From assembly GCA_964019055.1 (NCBI GenBank), contig OZ025212.1:3265266-3329265 (forward strand): DNA of 64,000 nucleotides, read 5' to 3'. The notes beneath the pieces were generated by a model. That model ran no database searches. It was given only the letters and a program-made list of their open reading frames with translations, and was not told where the DNA came from. This DNA is from Anthopleura xanthogrammica. Lineage: Eukaryota > Cnidaria > Anthozoa > Actiniaria > Actiniidae. The translations under genes were made by a program, and so were the position numbers. Below, piece by piece: positions 39,454-52,942 of the stretch; position 1 is the stretch's first letter; each line of letters opens with the position of its first letter.

Positions 39454-42400
39454 ATGCCTCGTAAGGGAGGTTTTGGCTGTTTTGGATCGCGATCAGATCA
39501 TCCTGAGATTCGTTATGGGATCAGCGATGGCTCTGGTGTTCAAGTTCTTCGGGAGTTTTCACTGCCAATGCCGGAAGAAAGCGAGCTTAATATCAAGTTT
39601 GCCGAGCTTGTGGTGAGTCAACAGTGAACCCAAAATGACTTGGACTCCAAGATAAATTCCTATCCAGTTGATCCTTTGGGAATTTTGGAGTGTAAATCCC
39701 TTCAAACCAAGTGAACACAGAGGAGGCGTGCCGAAAGGGAACACAACCAACTTTGAAGGATTTTTATTTATCAACCAAATAACTTCAACTTCCTGCTTTG
39801 AAATTCCATCACTAATCCTTGAATATTCACATCTTCAGTTAGTTGTGGTCCCCTTCAGTACTCCAGAAAACCTTTTGTTGTCTATCATACGAATTTTCAT
39901 TGATCATAAAATTTGCTATATTGGGTATTGACTGGAATCACGCCAGAATGTCAGATGTTTTCATTGTCCATCGCCAATCCTCCATCTATTCTACAACCCT
40001 TAGAAAGTCCTTACTTGAATAAAGGGTTATCTGTAATTTATTTTCCTTTTTTCAAGTTTTTGGTGAAATTATCGATGTACAAGCGCGCTGTATTGTCAAT
40101 CGAAAATGCTAGATTTTCACGAAGCATTGCAGCTGTCGAATATTAATTTCGTCCAAAATATGTTCGATGAAAGCTCATAAAATCCTTGAAAATAACCACA
40201 TATCATTTTACCAAGCAATTCAGAACCATCATAGTTTGGTTTTGATGTTAAACCAAGATATTTTCGCGCTCATATATGCGAGAAACATTGAAGACACTTA
40301 AGAGTTTAGTGGAAATATTGAAGTACTTCGTACATAAACCTTGATGAGATCAACAATATGTCAAACTTTATTGTGGCATTAGATCTTGGTGTATTCCTTC
40401 GAGTTTTCCTTCGTTGTACTTTGGCAATGATTCAGTGCTGCTGTAGATCCTTTATTCATGCTTCTTCCAAAGAACATATTTATTTACAAGCTCTGACCAC
40501 GTTGTGTTGTTGTCCTTTGTGTAGGAAGAGCTTGACCTTACGGCTGTTCACAAAAAGGCCATGTTTGAACTCCCTCCAGAGAAAAAATGGCAACTATACC
40601 TCTCCAAAAAGAAGGTAAAATAATAGTTATCAACGCTTTAAGTTACATGTTGTAGTGATTCCATGAGTGTAAACAGTGATTATATTATTTACAGCCAGTA
40701 CTCATACAGTAGAGTGCTTATACATACAGTACGTTGCTTGCCTGTAGTGTTTATAGAGATTACAGGCTACACCGGGAGACTATTGAAATGCTATAATAAT
40801 AGTAATTCAAAGAAAACTGCATGAATACTGTTATATATTTATCAGGATAAACCAAAGTATATTCATTTGCGAGAAAAAAAGTTGTCTTTACTCCATGAAT
40901 ACTAATTATTATGAAGCTTTTTTGTTGAAAAAATTGTTATATTTAAGGAATATAAGCATGAATGAATGGGAAAAAATTAAGTTTTCTTCCTTTGATAAAA
41001 ATTTTCGTGATGTAGCTACCCGTCTAATAAGATAACTGGGTTTAAACTCAAATATTATTAAACTTTTTGTGATAAATGATATTAGTCTAGCATTACATAT
41101 GCATTTCAAGCCTTGAGGCATATAAAATCTTCCAATTATTGGACTGGAGTGCTGTGAGAAAAAAAAAAAAATAAATAAAAAAACAGGCCATTTCTTTTCT
41201 TTCTTTTTTTTGGCTTGTTAATTCAAAAAGATCTTTTTTTTTTTGCTATATTTTCTTCCAAAATTTACTTTGTAAAGACACCTAAAAGCCACTTCTGTTA
41301 CTCTTTTGAAATTATGTATCAGTATCAGTAACTGATTTGTCAAAATTATTTTTGTTATGCATGATGATGGTGGTAGTTTCCATAGATATAAGTATTACAA
41401 TAAAAGTTTATAATTGATGAGTTTTTCTTGAAAAAATTAGACTTGTTTTCATATGAGTGGGAAATGATAAGGCAATGTCATAGCCGTATCTTACCATAAC
41501 TGCATTGTGAATGCATGAAATACTGGATAACGATGGGAAGCCATTTCAGCATTACAGCACAGGGCTCAAAAATAACAGCAGTCAACGGTCATTGTCCGGC
41601 CAAATTTGGTACTTGACCAGTCAAATATGGTTTTGAAAAAAATAAAATAAAATATCATAGGCCAGATATCTTGACTGGCCTATGACTGGAGGTTATTTTG
41701 AGCCCTGACAGCATGTCATACGGCATGTGACTCCTGCAAGTCAGTACCATGTTTCCGACTCATATGATAACTGCTCCCAATTGTTTATCTGTAGTATCAG
41801 GGCTTGAAATAGAGGCCTGCCAATGGCCAAAAGCCAGGCAAAACTTAAGGTTTGGCAGGCAAAAATAATGGTGAACTGCCAAATTGAAAATAAAAATAAT
41901 AAAAAGGCAGGCAAAATTTACTGGACTGGCAGGCTATAATTGTTTCCTATTTCGAGCCCTGAGTATTCAATTGTATCATACGGTCATACTTGCACTGAAA
42001 AGCTGTTATCCTATTTCAAAAAAATGTTGGCCAGAGATCTCTAATGGGCGGTCTTAGACTAAACAGAACTTTTGTGCTTTTATGTTTTCTGGCTAAAATA
42101 CGAAAAATTACAATCCTAACTCAAAGGTCATGCTTCATATCTGGCTACGTTGTTTGGCTGTGAATATATTACATTTTGCAGCATGTTATACTGTCTCAGA
42201 TTTCACATTTTAAATCTCCCATCGACAGCATTTTTTTGAGATAGGTGTATAAAGTATAATTATTGTCAGTCATAAAGAAATTCTCAACATTTAAGCCTAT
42301 TGATATATATTCCTCTTCGTATTCTAATAATTGTTGTTTAATTCTCAATTTATTTTCAAATGATTAAAATAAAAATATGAGAAGGTTTGTCATTTTAATT

Positions 42401-45400
42401 TAATATTTCTTATTAAGCTGTATGCCCAAGTAAATATATTCAAATGATTAAACTTCTTCAGGAACAACAAGAACATAGCTCTACCAGTTATCCAGAATTC
42501 TACATAGATCAACTAAATGCATTAAACAATCAAAAGGTAATCAAACCAGCTTTGGTTTTTCCTCTCTCCTCTCAAATGGACCCTAGCTAATTCAAACTGG
42601 TTAAAGCTGTGCTCTGGGGTCATACGTGACGGTATACAGGGGCAGATCCAGGAGGTGTCCATTGTTCAACCGAACACCCCGAAATAAATGTTTTACAAGT
42701 ACAAAATAAGTCAGATAAGGATTATTGATGACGTCACTATATCGTCATTTTTTTTCATTTTGGATCTACCCCTGGTCAACAGCTGCCAGAAGTGTTTTTG
42801 TAGCTTTCAGTTTGACTCTGTTAAGCTGCGCCACTACTGTACTTTGTGGTGATGATTAGCGATAACAAGTATGTTTTGAAAACATTATCACCTTTCAAGA
42901 CAATCAACCCCCTTATAGGTTAAGCTCAAGGCAAATAGCCCATTCAGACTATGGAGCCAACTTACATTGCTAAAATATTTATATAAATTTTAATGTATTA
43001 ATTTTTTTCGTCTACAGTTATACTTTTCTAAGAGCAATGAAGAAAGTGAAAGAGCATCACTTCTTGATGGACTCAAAACAGCACTGAGAACACAACCACT
43101 AAGGTAGATAAAATGTGTTTAGAAACACTGGGTTTATGGTATTTATATATATTGTGTATATATTATATTTACTAATTACAGAGCTTAGCTCTGCTTTAGT
43201 TACGTTTTTGTTTATATAGCATAGCAAGAATGTGGACTATTTTGTAGTGAATAATGTATGTCTTCTTTACTAGGTTTGTGCATAGATTTGTTGAATTGGA
43301 TGGCCTTGCCTGTTTATTGGGCCTTTTAGAAAGCATGGATTTCCAGACATGGTAAGTGGCGATAACTTAGAATGGATAGCATGATATTTAGATTGTAATC
43401 ATGATCATACATCTTATTTATGATTTCTTCAGTCAAAGCAAGATTCATACTGCAGTGATTGGTTGTTTCAAAGCATTGATGAACAGCTCTGTAAGTATAT
43501 TACCAATATTATTGTGTATTGTGTAATATGAAAATAAAATTAGTGCTGAGATTTAAAAATTTTTGTTTTAGCATGGCAGAGCTCACGTCCTTGCCCATCC
43601 ATCATGCATCAATATTATTGCGCAAAGTTTAATGACAGAAAATGTGAAAACCAAGATTCAAGGTATTTATAGGTGTACAAGCTGCATATAAGTAAGACTG
43701 TCAGAGAGTGAAATAAAGCAGAAACCATATTTTGCCATATACTTTAGGTTCAGGAGATCCTGAGAGAAGAATTGAATAACATAAAAAAATCTGAAGGTTA
43801 TTAGGGTAGAGGAACAACCAAAACATATTTTGGCTCAGAACGAATGAAGAAATGAATAAGTGAATGAATGAATGATTGAGAAAATAAATGAATGAAAGAA
43901 GGAAGGAAGAAATGAAAAATACAGGGGGACAATTAGTGGGAGAAAAAATGACGAAGATATTAAATTAAAGTGAAAATAACTTTGGGCATTCTCAACAGGG
44001 AGGTCAAAACAAATGTGATAATTTAAAATCATTATTATCTTCTGATACCTGCAACTTTAACCTTGTTTATACTGTAGTGCTTGAAATTCTTGGTGCTGTC
44101 TGCCTTGTTCCTGGTGGACACAAGAAAGCATTAGATGCTATGACACATTTCCAGAGATTTGCAGAGGAGAGAACAAGGTTTCAGGTGAAGGAAAATTTAT
44201 CAGACTTGAAAGATGTCAGGTGGTAATAATCATGAGATCAGCGGTTGTAATAGTGTTGGAATTGATGATGCTAGTGTTAGTGGTTGTTGTCATGGTGATT
44301 CATGAAAAAACGTGAAGATGATGTTTGGCCCCCTCTTTCCAAGAAATATCTAAAATAAACTTCATTTTGTGACACTTAATATTCCCAGCGGAGCTGGACA
44401 ATCTTTGTTAAAATTCTAAATTCTAACCCTCTGTATGGTGCCCAGAGTAGAAAATGATATTAGTACAATGTATTATTGTAGAGTATTGGGAGAAATGCCT
44501 GTAACACTAAACAACCATAAACCCAATAAGTTACAAGTAAATGCAGTGTTCAATGAAACAGAGCCCATTAAAACAACACTTTTTTCACAAATTATTTTCT
44601 CTTTCTTTATAGATTTTATTAAATGACCTTGATAAAAGCACTGGAATATATAGAGAAGAATTCAACCTGAAGATTGCTATAATGTCATTTATCAATGCAG
44701 CCTTGAAGTACGGAGCCGGTGCTGTAAGTATATTATCATTCAGATTATAAGTCAGAAATAAATGGGAATTTAACAGTGGCATTTCCACTGGGTAGCTATC
44801 AAACCACTGAATTCCAATAGGAATTTAGAACTTGTTTTTGCAGCAGGAGGAAACCTGAAGTAAAACTCTAGAAGCACAGAAGACAACCAACAAGCAACTC
44901 TGCTCACATACATGTACAGTACTGAGTTTGGGGGTTAGAGGGAATAAACATTTTTTTAATTCATAAACTGCCCTGTCTTTGGAGAAGAGTATGATTTATT
45001 TCCAGAGTATGTGCATGTAGTAAAGAAATTATGCACCCCTCAAATCAGTGTACATAGGGGAATGTTGGCTATCAGTCTACTGTTGACCGACATGTACCAA
45101 TACTCTAGTGACACCTTGATGACAGTGATTTTTGGACCAAAATTGATCCAATTACACCTACAAAGTAATAATTCTAAGTTATTTTATTTGTAGGAATATC
45201 TAGAGTTTAGGGTACATCTGCGCTTTGAATTCCTGATGCTTGGTATCCAGCCAGTTATTGAGAAACTAAGAACAATGGAAAATGCCACTCTGACCAGGTA
45301 CAGTACTTGACTAACATTCTGTCTTTGGAATAGAATTCTTTTTCACATACTTGCTTAAACCCACTCCCCTCAGAGTTTGAAAGATAAGAGTGAAGACTAG

Positions 45401-48400
45401 ATTGAAATCCAAAGAGGAAGCTGCACCCCATTTAGGTGTTTCAAAGATTGTGCTAGGATTTTGTAATGTGTGTCCTGGAACACATACATGTGTCTGGGCT
45501 CCCAAACATATTTGATGGGATTCTAGACTGCATTCTTTTGCAAACACATTGTCAAAATTCATTTTGTGTTAGTTTTTTTTTGCATAAAAATGCATTATTT
45601 CCACACTTATGCAAACCCTGTGTTTGATTTCTCTTTGTTTCTTGTCTACAGACATTTGAACTTCTTTGACATGGTGAGAACAGAAGATGAAAAAGAGTTG
45701 GCCAGGAGATATGGAATGGTAAACTATAATTCCAGTTGAGCTAAAACATGAAATGTTAAAAAATTTTCAGCTTTGGTTCAGAGATGTGAGTGAGAATTAT
45801 ACTAACTTGTGGTTTGTATTTTTGTGTTGTTTAGCCTTTCATAGATTTCCGCAGTGCAAGTGGAATGTTGGAACTGTTGAAAAGAAAAGTTGGACATACT
45901 TCGTCATACCCTCATCTACTTTCAATCCTTCATCATTTATTGCTTCTACCAAGTAAGTGCAATGGAATCATACTGTAAATTATAAAACACTCACTTAATA
46001 TATAGACCCCTTACACTTGGCGTCATAGCAGCTCAATTTGGAGGACAAAACAAAAGATAATTTCCTGAAAATCGGAACCTGTTGTTTTGCCCTCCAAATT
46101 GGGCTGCATTACGATGTGCTGCAAGGGGTCTATTACAGTGCTTCCCAATCACATTGCCGAAATAGTACACTTTGCGATCATAGCAAAAAAAAGGTTTTTG
46201 TTGGATGTTTATCAAGGCATTCCATGGGCACATGATTGACATCCACCAAAATTTTTTTTCTAGAGACGGCAAATTGTGTGATTTGGTATATGTGATTAGG
46301 AAATATTTCATGTTAATTTTAATCTTTGGCTGTGCAGCAAGCTATAGTGACATTCTATATATTGAATGCAGTGTAGCTTTACATATACCATATCATTTAA
46401 GGTATTTCAAGTATTTTATCTCTATAGTGATTTTCATTATTTTTAATCTCTTCTCTTTAGATGAACATTCAGTATCTCGTCATATGTGGCAGTTGATTGA
46501 CAGGGCCATACAACAGGTTGTACTTCAGCAGGAAGATGGTGGTGACCCTGATGTCGCACCCATGGATATTAATGTCAATTATATTATAGAAACGTAAGTT
46601 AAATGTTTATTAACAAATATGACATCCTATAGGTACAGTATGCAGGGACCGCAGAGGGGGAGGGGGAGCCTGGTCAGGGGGGGTTGTCGTTGTAACCCCC
46701 ACACTTCTCACTAATATCTATATTCTCTGATACTAACCATTGCGAATGTTTTACCTTGTCATTATACTAGGTTAACACAAGAAAATGAAGGAGGAGGTTA
46801 GTAATATTGTGTGTGGTTAACTTTTTCATCTTTTTATGGTCATTAATAATTTTTTGCAAACAAAATGACAAAATTTTACCACTTTTATTCATTTTTGTTT
46901 CTTTAGTTGAGGATCTTAAGGGAAAACTGAGCAAAAAGGAAAGAGAACTTGAAAGCAAGAAGGAAGAAATGGTAAGAAATATATTCAGTTTGTCTGAGTT
47001 GCAAATTTGTGAACACATTTTTAAACTATGCATCTAAGGTCTGAATAGCCCCAGACTGTAAAAGTGATAAGTACATGTATAATACACAGTACTATATGAG
47101 TGCGCAATCTGTATGGGCATTTAAAAAGGAGAGCAATTTTAATTCCATACAGATCAGATGCAAATATTGAATATCCAGGAGCATAATTTCATGTTCTACG
47201 ATTAATTTTTTTTAATTGGGTCAAGTTTGACTGAGAATATCCATGTTAAAGTTGAAAGCCAATGAGGACATTTTCTATGTTTTTCCACATTAATTATTCA
47301 CAGTCTAATAGATTAAATTATGTTGTTATTGATGTAATGCTAAAAGGATGAAGTTAAAGAAGCTCTGGATAAAATGGTAGTGAAATTAGAAAGAAATAAT
47401 CAAGAACTACAAGAAGCAATGCAGCGTATACGAGAACAAGACCAGAAAATTTCTGATGCTGACTCCAAGGTAGGGATTTTTTGGTATGCGTTGCTGAAAA
47501 ATCTTAATTATACCTAACATTTTGTGGCAAGCATGCAATTCTTTGTTTAAGCATCACATTAACATAACTTGAAGATAAAGCATATTGTACATGCACACAA
47601 TATCTCTTTTCCTATTTCAGACCACCTGTCATTCCCTAGAGCATCATATAGAGCTTTGTTTAATGCTTGTACATTAGAAAACACATGAATCAGACATAGT
47701 TCAAACAAAAAGTCTTATTCTCAAAGGAATGGCACATGTTCTGAAATAAGAAAACTAAGGCCCAAGGCAAAGAGGTCTATATTTACCAAAAACGTGTAAA
47801 TCCCATGGTCAACTCCACTATTTACATAGCGTCTCTCATTCCAGTTTGACCTTGAAATACGTGAAAGAAGACGACTAGAAGAAGTAATCAAAAGTGTGGG
47901 TGGTTCAATTCCTGATGATCTTAAAATCTCCAAACTAACAAATGCACTCAAATCTTCTCCAATGTCTGGATCAGCTCCACCACCACCACCGCCACCTCCA
48001 CCACCACCCCCAGGGGGTGCTGCTCCTCCACCTCCTCCACCACCAGGACCTGGGGGAGGCTTTGCACCGCCACCTCCTGCACAAAGTAAGATTATGAATG
48101 AGTGATGTTGCATGGTTTTGATGCATGATAATGACACTGGGGTTACTGTATTGTATTTTTTTTTCTTTTGAGATTTTTGATTTTTTTGGTTCTTCATTTT
48201 TTATTTTGTGCTATGGAATTTTCTTTCATTCCACTGAGAAATGAAAAAGAAAAAAAAGGGAAAACATAACTCATTTTTGTCATGATATTTAAAGTGATAA
48301 GAGTAGCTCCTGATCATGAGAAAGCAATGCCTTCATTGCGAGATGAAGTGCTGATATAGATTATCCTGCATGCTGGCAAATAATTATTCTTTTCACTTAA

Positions 48401-51400
48401 ATGCATGCAGCTGGGGGATAAATTGCAAACTGAGTATAAATTGCAAAAACATTTTGAGGTAGTTTGGTTGTAGAATCTTACTAACTTTTTTCTCCACTTC
48501 TCAGCAACCATTGAGTTTCCTTCCTAATTAGCTTCATCCAGAGAGCCAATCCTTGGCAGTTAACAAAATACATTCTCTTTATTACTATTATTTTCTTGTG
48601 TCTTAGATCAACAAAACACTCCAGGAGGAGGATTCTTTGGTTTTAGTAAACAACCCAACAGGAAAGCACCCAAACCATCTCATCCACTTAAATCATTCAA
48701 CTGGTCTAAATTACCTGACGTAAGCATGCCCTTTCCTGCATTTCCTTTGAGGTTTTTCTTGTCAAGGAAAAGTTCTAATTAAGTTCAAAGTCGGACTTTT
48801 CAATGCAATGAAACGTGACCTGAACTGCAAGAAAAGAAATTGGTCTTAATTGTATATCATTATTAGGCTCTTAAGGGTAGGAGGAGGGAAAGAGAGAGAA
48901 AGGAAAAGGATTTTTCCTCTTCTCCTGTCCCCTTCCCTCCACTCCCCTAGCAGCATGTTCACAGGTTTGTCTTTTGAATTCTTTTGAGATAAAAGTAGCT
49001 GGTATCTTTACATAAAAACTTTCGACATCATTTTCTTTAGTTTGAAGAGAGACCTTTCAAATAATGAAGTAAGGGAGCATTCATTTTTTAGGAGGGGGGG
49101 GGGGGGTGGAGGAATTAGAGGAATCAAACAGAAAAAAAATGCTAGCCCCCATGGTAAGGAATTGAATATTTTGATAACCCCCCCCCACTTCCAAATGTAA
49201 AAATTTTCTAGCCCCCCCCCCCCCCCCTCCAGAAAAAGACTAAAAAAAAAAAAAAAAAAAAGACTGTATTCTTATTCATGACCCCCCCTGGTTCAACGTT
49301 AAAAAAACGTTGACCCCCCCTTTTTATCTAGTAATTTTTTAATGACCCCCCCCCCCTAATTCCTCCGCCCCCCCCCCCCCCCCTCCTAAAAAATGAATGC
49401 TCCCTAACCTGAGTTTTTCAATCTACAGTCCAAGATAAAAGGCACAGTTTGGACAGACATTGATGATGCAGAGGTAAAGTATTTTTTTTTTGTAAAAGAA
49501 ATTGTGTTTCGTTGGCTGATAGTAATGTTTTACCGAGTAACTTCCTCTTACAGGTTTATACAAAAATGGATTTTGCTGATTTTGATCGAATGTTTTCAGC
49601 TTATCAACGCAACGAGGTAAGAAAGCATTTTTCTTCTTAATTCTCTTTTCTCTTCTTTCCTCACCTCTCCTAATCTCAGTGGTCCATTAGTCCCATTCAC
49701 AGTTCCCTGCGCCATCTTGAAAGGTAGCCATGCCTTTGCATCAAAGCGAGACCACTGGTGAGCTTGCAATGATAGAGACCTTTTTTTAACACCTTGGGCA
49801 ATTATTCACATGTCTCTATCATTGCAAGCTCACCAGTGGTCTCGCTTCAATACAAAGGCATGGCTACCTTTCAAGATGGCACAGGGAACTGTGAAGGGGA
49901 CTATTGAAAAAAAAACTGGCAAGGTCAGTACCTTGATGGGTGACCACGCTGTTATTTCTATTTTTTCTTACCTTTTTTATTATTATTATACATGATATAG
50001 AACTTTTTTGATACAATTTTGATTGCATTTTGCCATAGTGAAACAAATTCCTTTCTAAGCTTCCCAAATACTTTGCCCAGTCTCCAAGCAGCACATCAGA
50101 TGATTATCACCCAGTTTCCCATTTATTTCTGTCAACATCAATTGACAAAAGAGTTTTTTTTCTTTTCCTACAACAGAAAGATGCTAAAGACGTAACAGAT
50201 AACAAGCCGAAAGAACTCTCTCTGATTGACAATCGCCGAGCACAGGTGTGTACAACATATCTTTAGTTCTTGGCATGGGATACCTGTGGTAGAAGCACAC
50301 AAGTCATGACTTGTGGCTATGTACTGTATACCATAGGCCATTTACATTATAGCGTCATTTCCTATCACTACCAGAATCCCTTGCACTCTTTCTCTTGTTC
50401 ATTTCATTAGCACCAATCGTGTTTACTGTTCTCATCAGGAAATACAAATTTGAATAAGAAATAACATTCACAAAGCATTGAAAAAAAAAAAAAAAAAAAA
50501 AGCATTGAACTGACTTATTTTTCTCATCTTGCTATCAGAACTGTGGAATTTTATTATCAAAACTAAAGATGACAGATGAAGAGATCACGATAGCTATTTT
50601 AAGTATGGACGAAAAAGATGAATTATCAAAAGATATGGTAGAACAGGTTAGTAGATTATTTATCATTAGAACGTTTCTAGTCACACTCATTAGGAGCAGG
50701 CATAGCTCAGTTCGTTGGTGTGCAGCCTTCACAGCTAGAGGTCCATGGTTTGATCCTGAGGATCTCCATGTCTGTTTCAACTCTCTCTGTTTTGTGTAGC
50801 TTAAAATACACGTAGCTTTTAATGCCCTTTATAGGGAGCACTGATAGTTTGAGAGGGTAAAGGGCGCACCTTGGAACGCTTTATACACGAGCCCCTGGCC
50901 CGAGTGAATTGAGCAACCACTTCCCACGTTATCGAATTAAAATCCATTGCCTTTACCTTGTTTTACGTAAGGAAAGAGATTAATGGTCATGATTATTTCT
51001 TTAGTTATTAAAGTATGTCCCAACATCGGCAGAAAAGAATTTATTGAACGAACACAACAAAAACCAGCACCAGTTTGCCAGAGCAGACAAATTCCTGTAT
51101 GATATGAGTCGGTAAGTAACTATTGCTAGTCACTAGAAAACAATCGTTTGTCATAATGTCAAGAATTATGGTCGTGGGAGTGGTACAAAACAGCAATAAC
51201 ACAAAGAAAACTGCGAAAAATTGTATTTTTTTAGAACTTAGAAAAAGCAATTTAATATAGCCACTAAATACATTATATATTGTAGGATAAACACCTGTTT
51301 ATAAAATGTTTGAAAACCAGACATATCAGAGCTATCATTTCAGCTGTAGAGTAAAATTGGTACAATCACCATTCTGGCCCTCTGTGACATGGTGAAATAG

Positions 51401-52784
51401 GGCAATATCAGGAATCTGGAAACATCTTTAAAATTGTTCATTTTGAGCGCAAAGTAATCGTTTTTTACTCGTATTTCTCTTCTAGGATTGTTCATTACGA
51501 ACAGAGACTCAAGTCTTTATTTTATAAAAAAAGATTTGCTGAAAGAATGGGAGATGTCAAGCCAAAAGTACAAGGTAATAAACCTCTTCTGTATTCAGTG
51601 GAGTGTTCTCACTTATAAAAATAGATCCTTACCATAAAATATGCACTTGCCTGGACCATCTAGAAGAACATGACCTTTCAATCAAGGAACATTCGATTCG
51701 GCAGCCGATATTAACCGTTCCAAGGTTGAGGGAAAATACTGGGTCGCGTTGGCATTGCAGTGCATTGTGGGACTGTTTTATGGGACCTAATAGACGCCAT
51801 CTTGAAAATATGTCCCGTAATACAGTCCCACAATGCACTGCAATGCAAGCTCAACCCAGTTTTTTTCGTAAACACTGAACGGCTAATTGCAACTTGTCCT
51901 TAAAAGGCTTTCTCTAGACGCCATTGCATGCCTGTTATATCGAATGAAAATGGCTTTCTTATATGGGTTTCGTCTTGGCATTGAAATGGCTTTCCGCGGT
52001 GTGCGCCATTGTCTTGGTATTTAAATGGCTTCCCGTGTACGCCATTGCCTTGGCATTGAAATGGCTTCCCGTGTACGCCATTGCCTTGGCATTGAAATGG
52101 CTTCCCTTGTGCGCCATTGTCTTGGCATTGAAATGGTTTCCCTTGTGCGCCATTGTCTTGTCATTGAAATGGTTTTCTGCGCTGTGCGCCATAGTCTTGG
52201 AATCGAAATGGCTTCCCGTATACGCCATTGCTTTGGTATTGAAATGGCTTCCCTTGTGCGCCATTGTCTTGGCATTGAAATGGCTTCCTTGTGCGCCATT
52301 GTCTTGGCATTGAAATGGCTTTACTGGTATGCAAATGCATTTTGGCAATGAAATGAATTCTATAGACCCCTTGCACTAATTCCCAACCTGGGGGTCAAGA
52401 CAAAAAAACTTCCTTCTCTTGAGGATTGAAATCTTTTGTGATGTTAATGTTTTTCATTGTTTTGACCCTCAGGTTGTGAATTAGTGCAAGGGGTCTATAT
52501 GCCATTTTTTCTTGAACTGGAATGGAGTTTCAGTTTTCAGTTTCATTCTCATTCTTTGTTTCAGCTGTGATATCTGCCAGTAAGGAGCTGCATCGGAGCA
52601 AAAGGCTTAGAGTTCTTCTAGAAGTTGTGTTGGCTTTTGGTAACTATATGAATCGAGGAGCAAGAGGCAATGCGGCAGGTAATACGATCAAACAAGTATG
52701 CTATGAATAAGACTGAATAACAACATTTCTCTATCATCATCATCGTCGTCATCATCGTCATCATCATCCACCATCCTCATCATC

Positions 52785-52815
<31 letters not shown>

Positions 52816-52910
52816 CCATCACCATCATCATCATCATCCTCCTCATCATAATCATCATCATCATCCTCATAATCATCATCATAAACATCATCATCATCAT
52901 CACCATCCTC

Positions 52911-52942
<32 letters not shown>

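Noticed and set aside
47721..48197. 158-aa Gly/Pro-rich ORF on the minus strand
   Set aside because: It is the antisense of the DAAM FH1 polyproline exon; the sense reading is phase-locked into the formin.
50688..50795. tRNA gene
   Set aside because: A- and B-box-like motifs are present, but no acceptor-stem pairing was found, and similar tRNA-like heads occur in SINEs elsewhere in the window.
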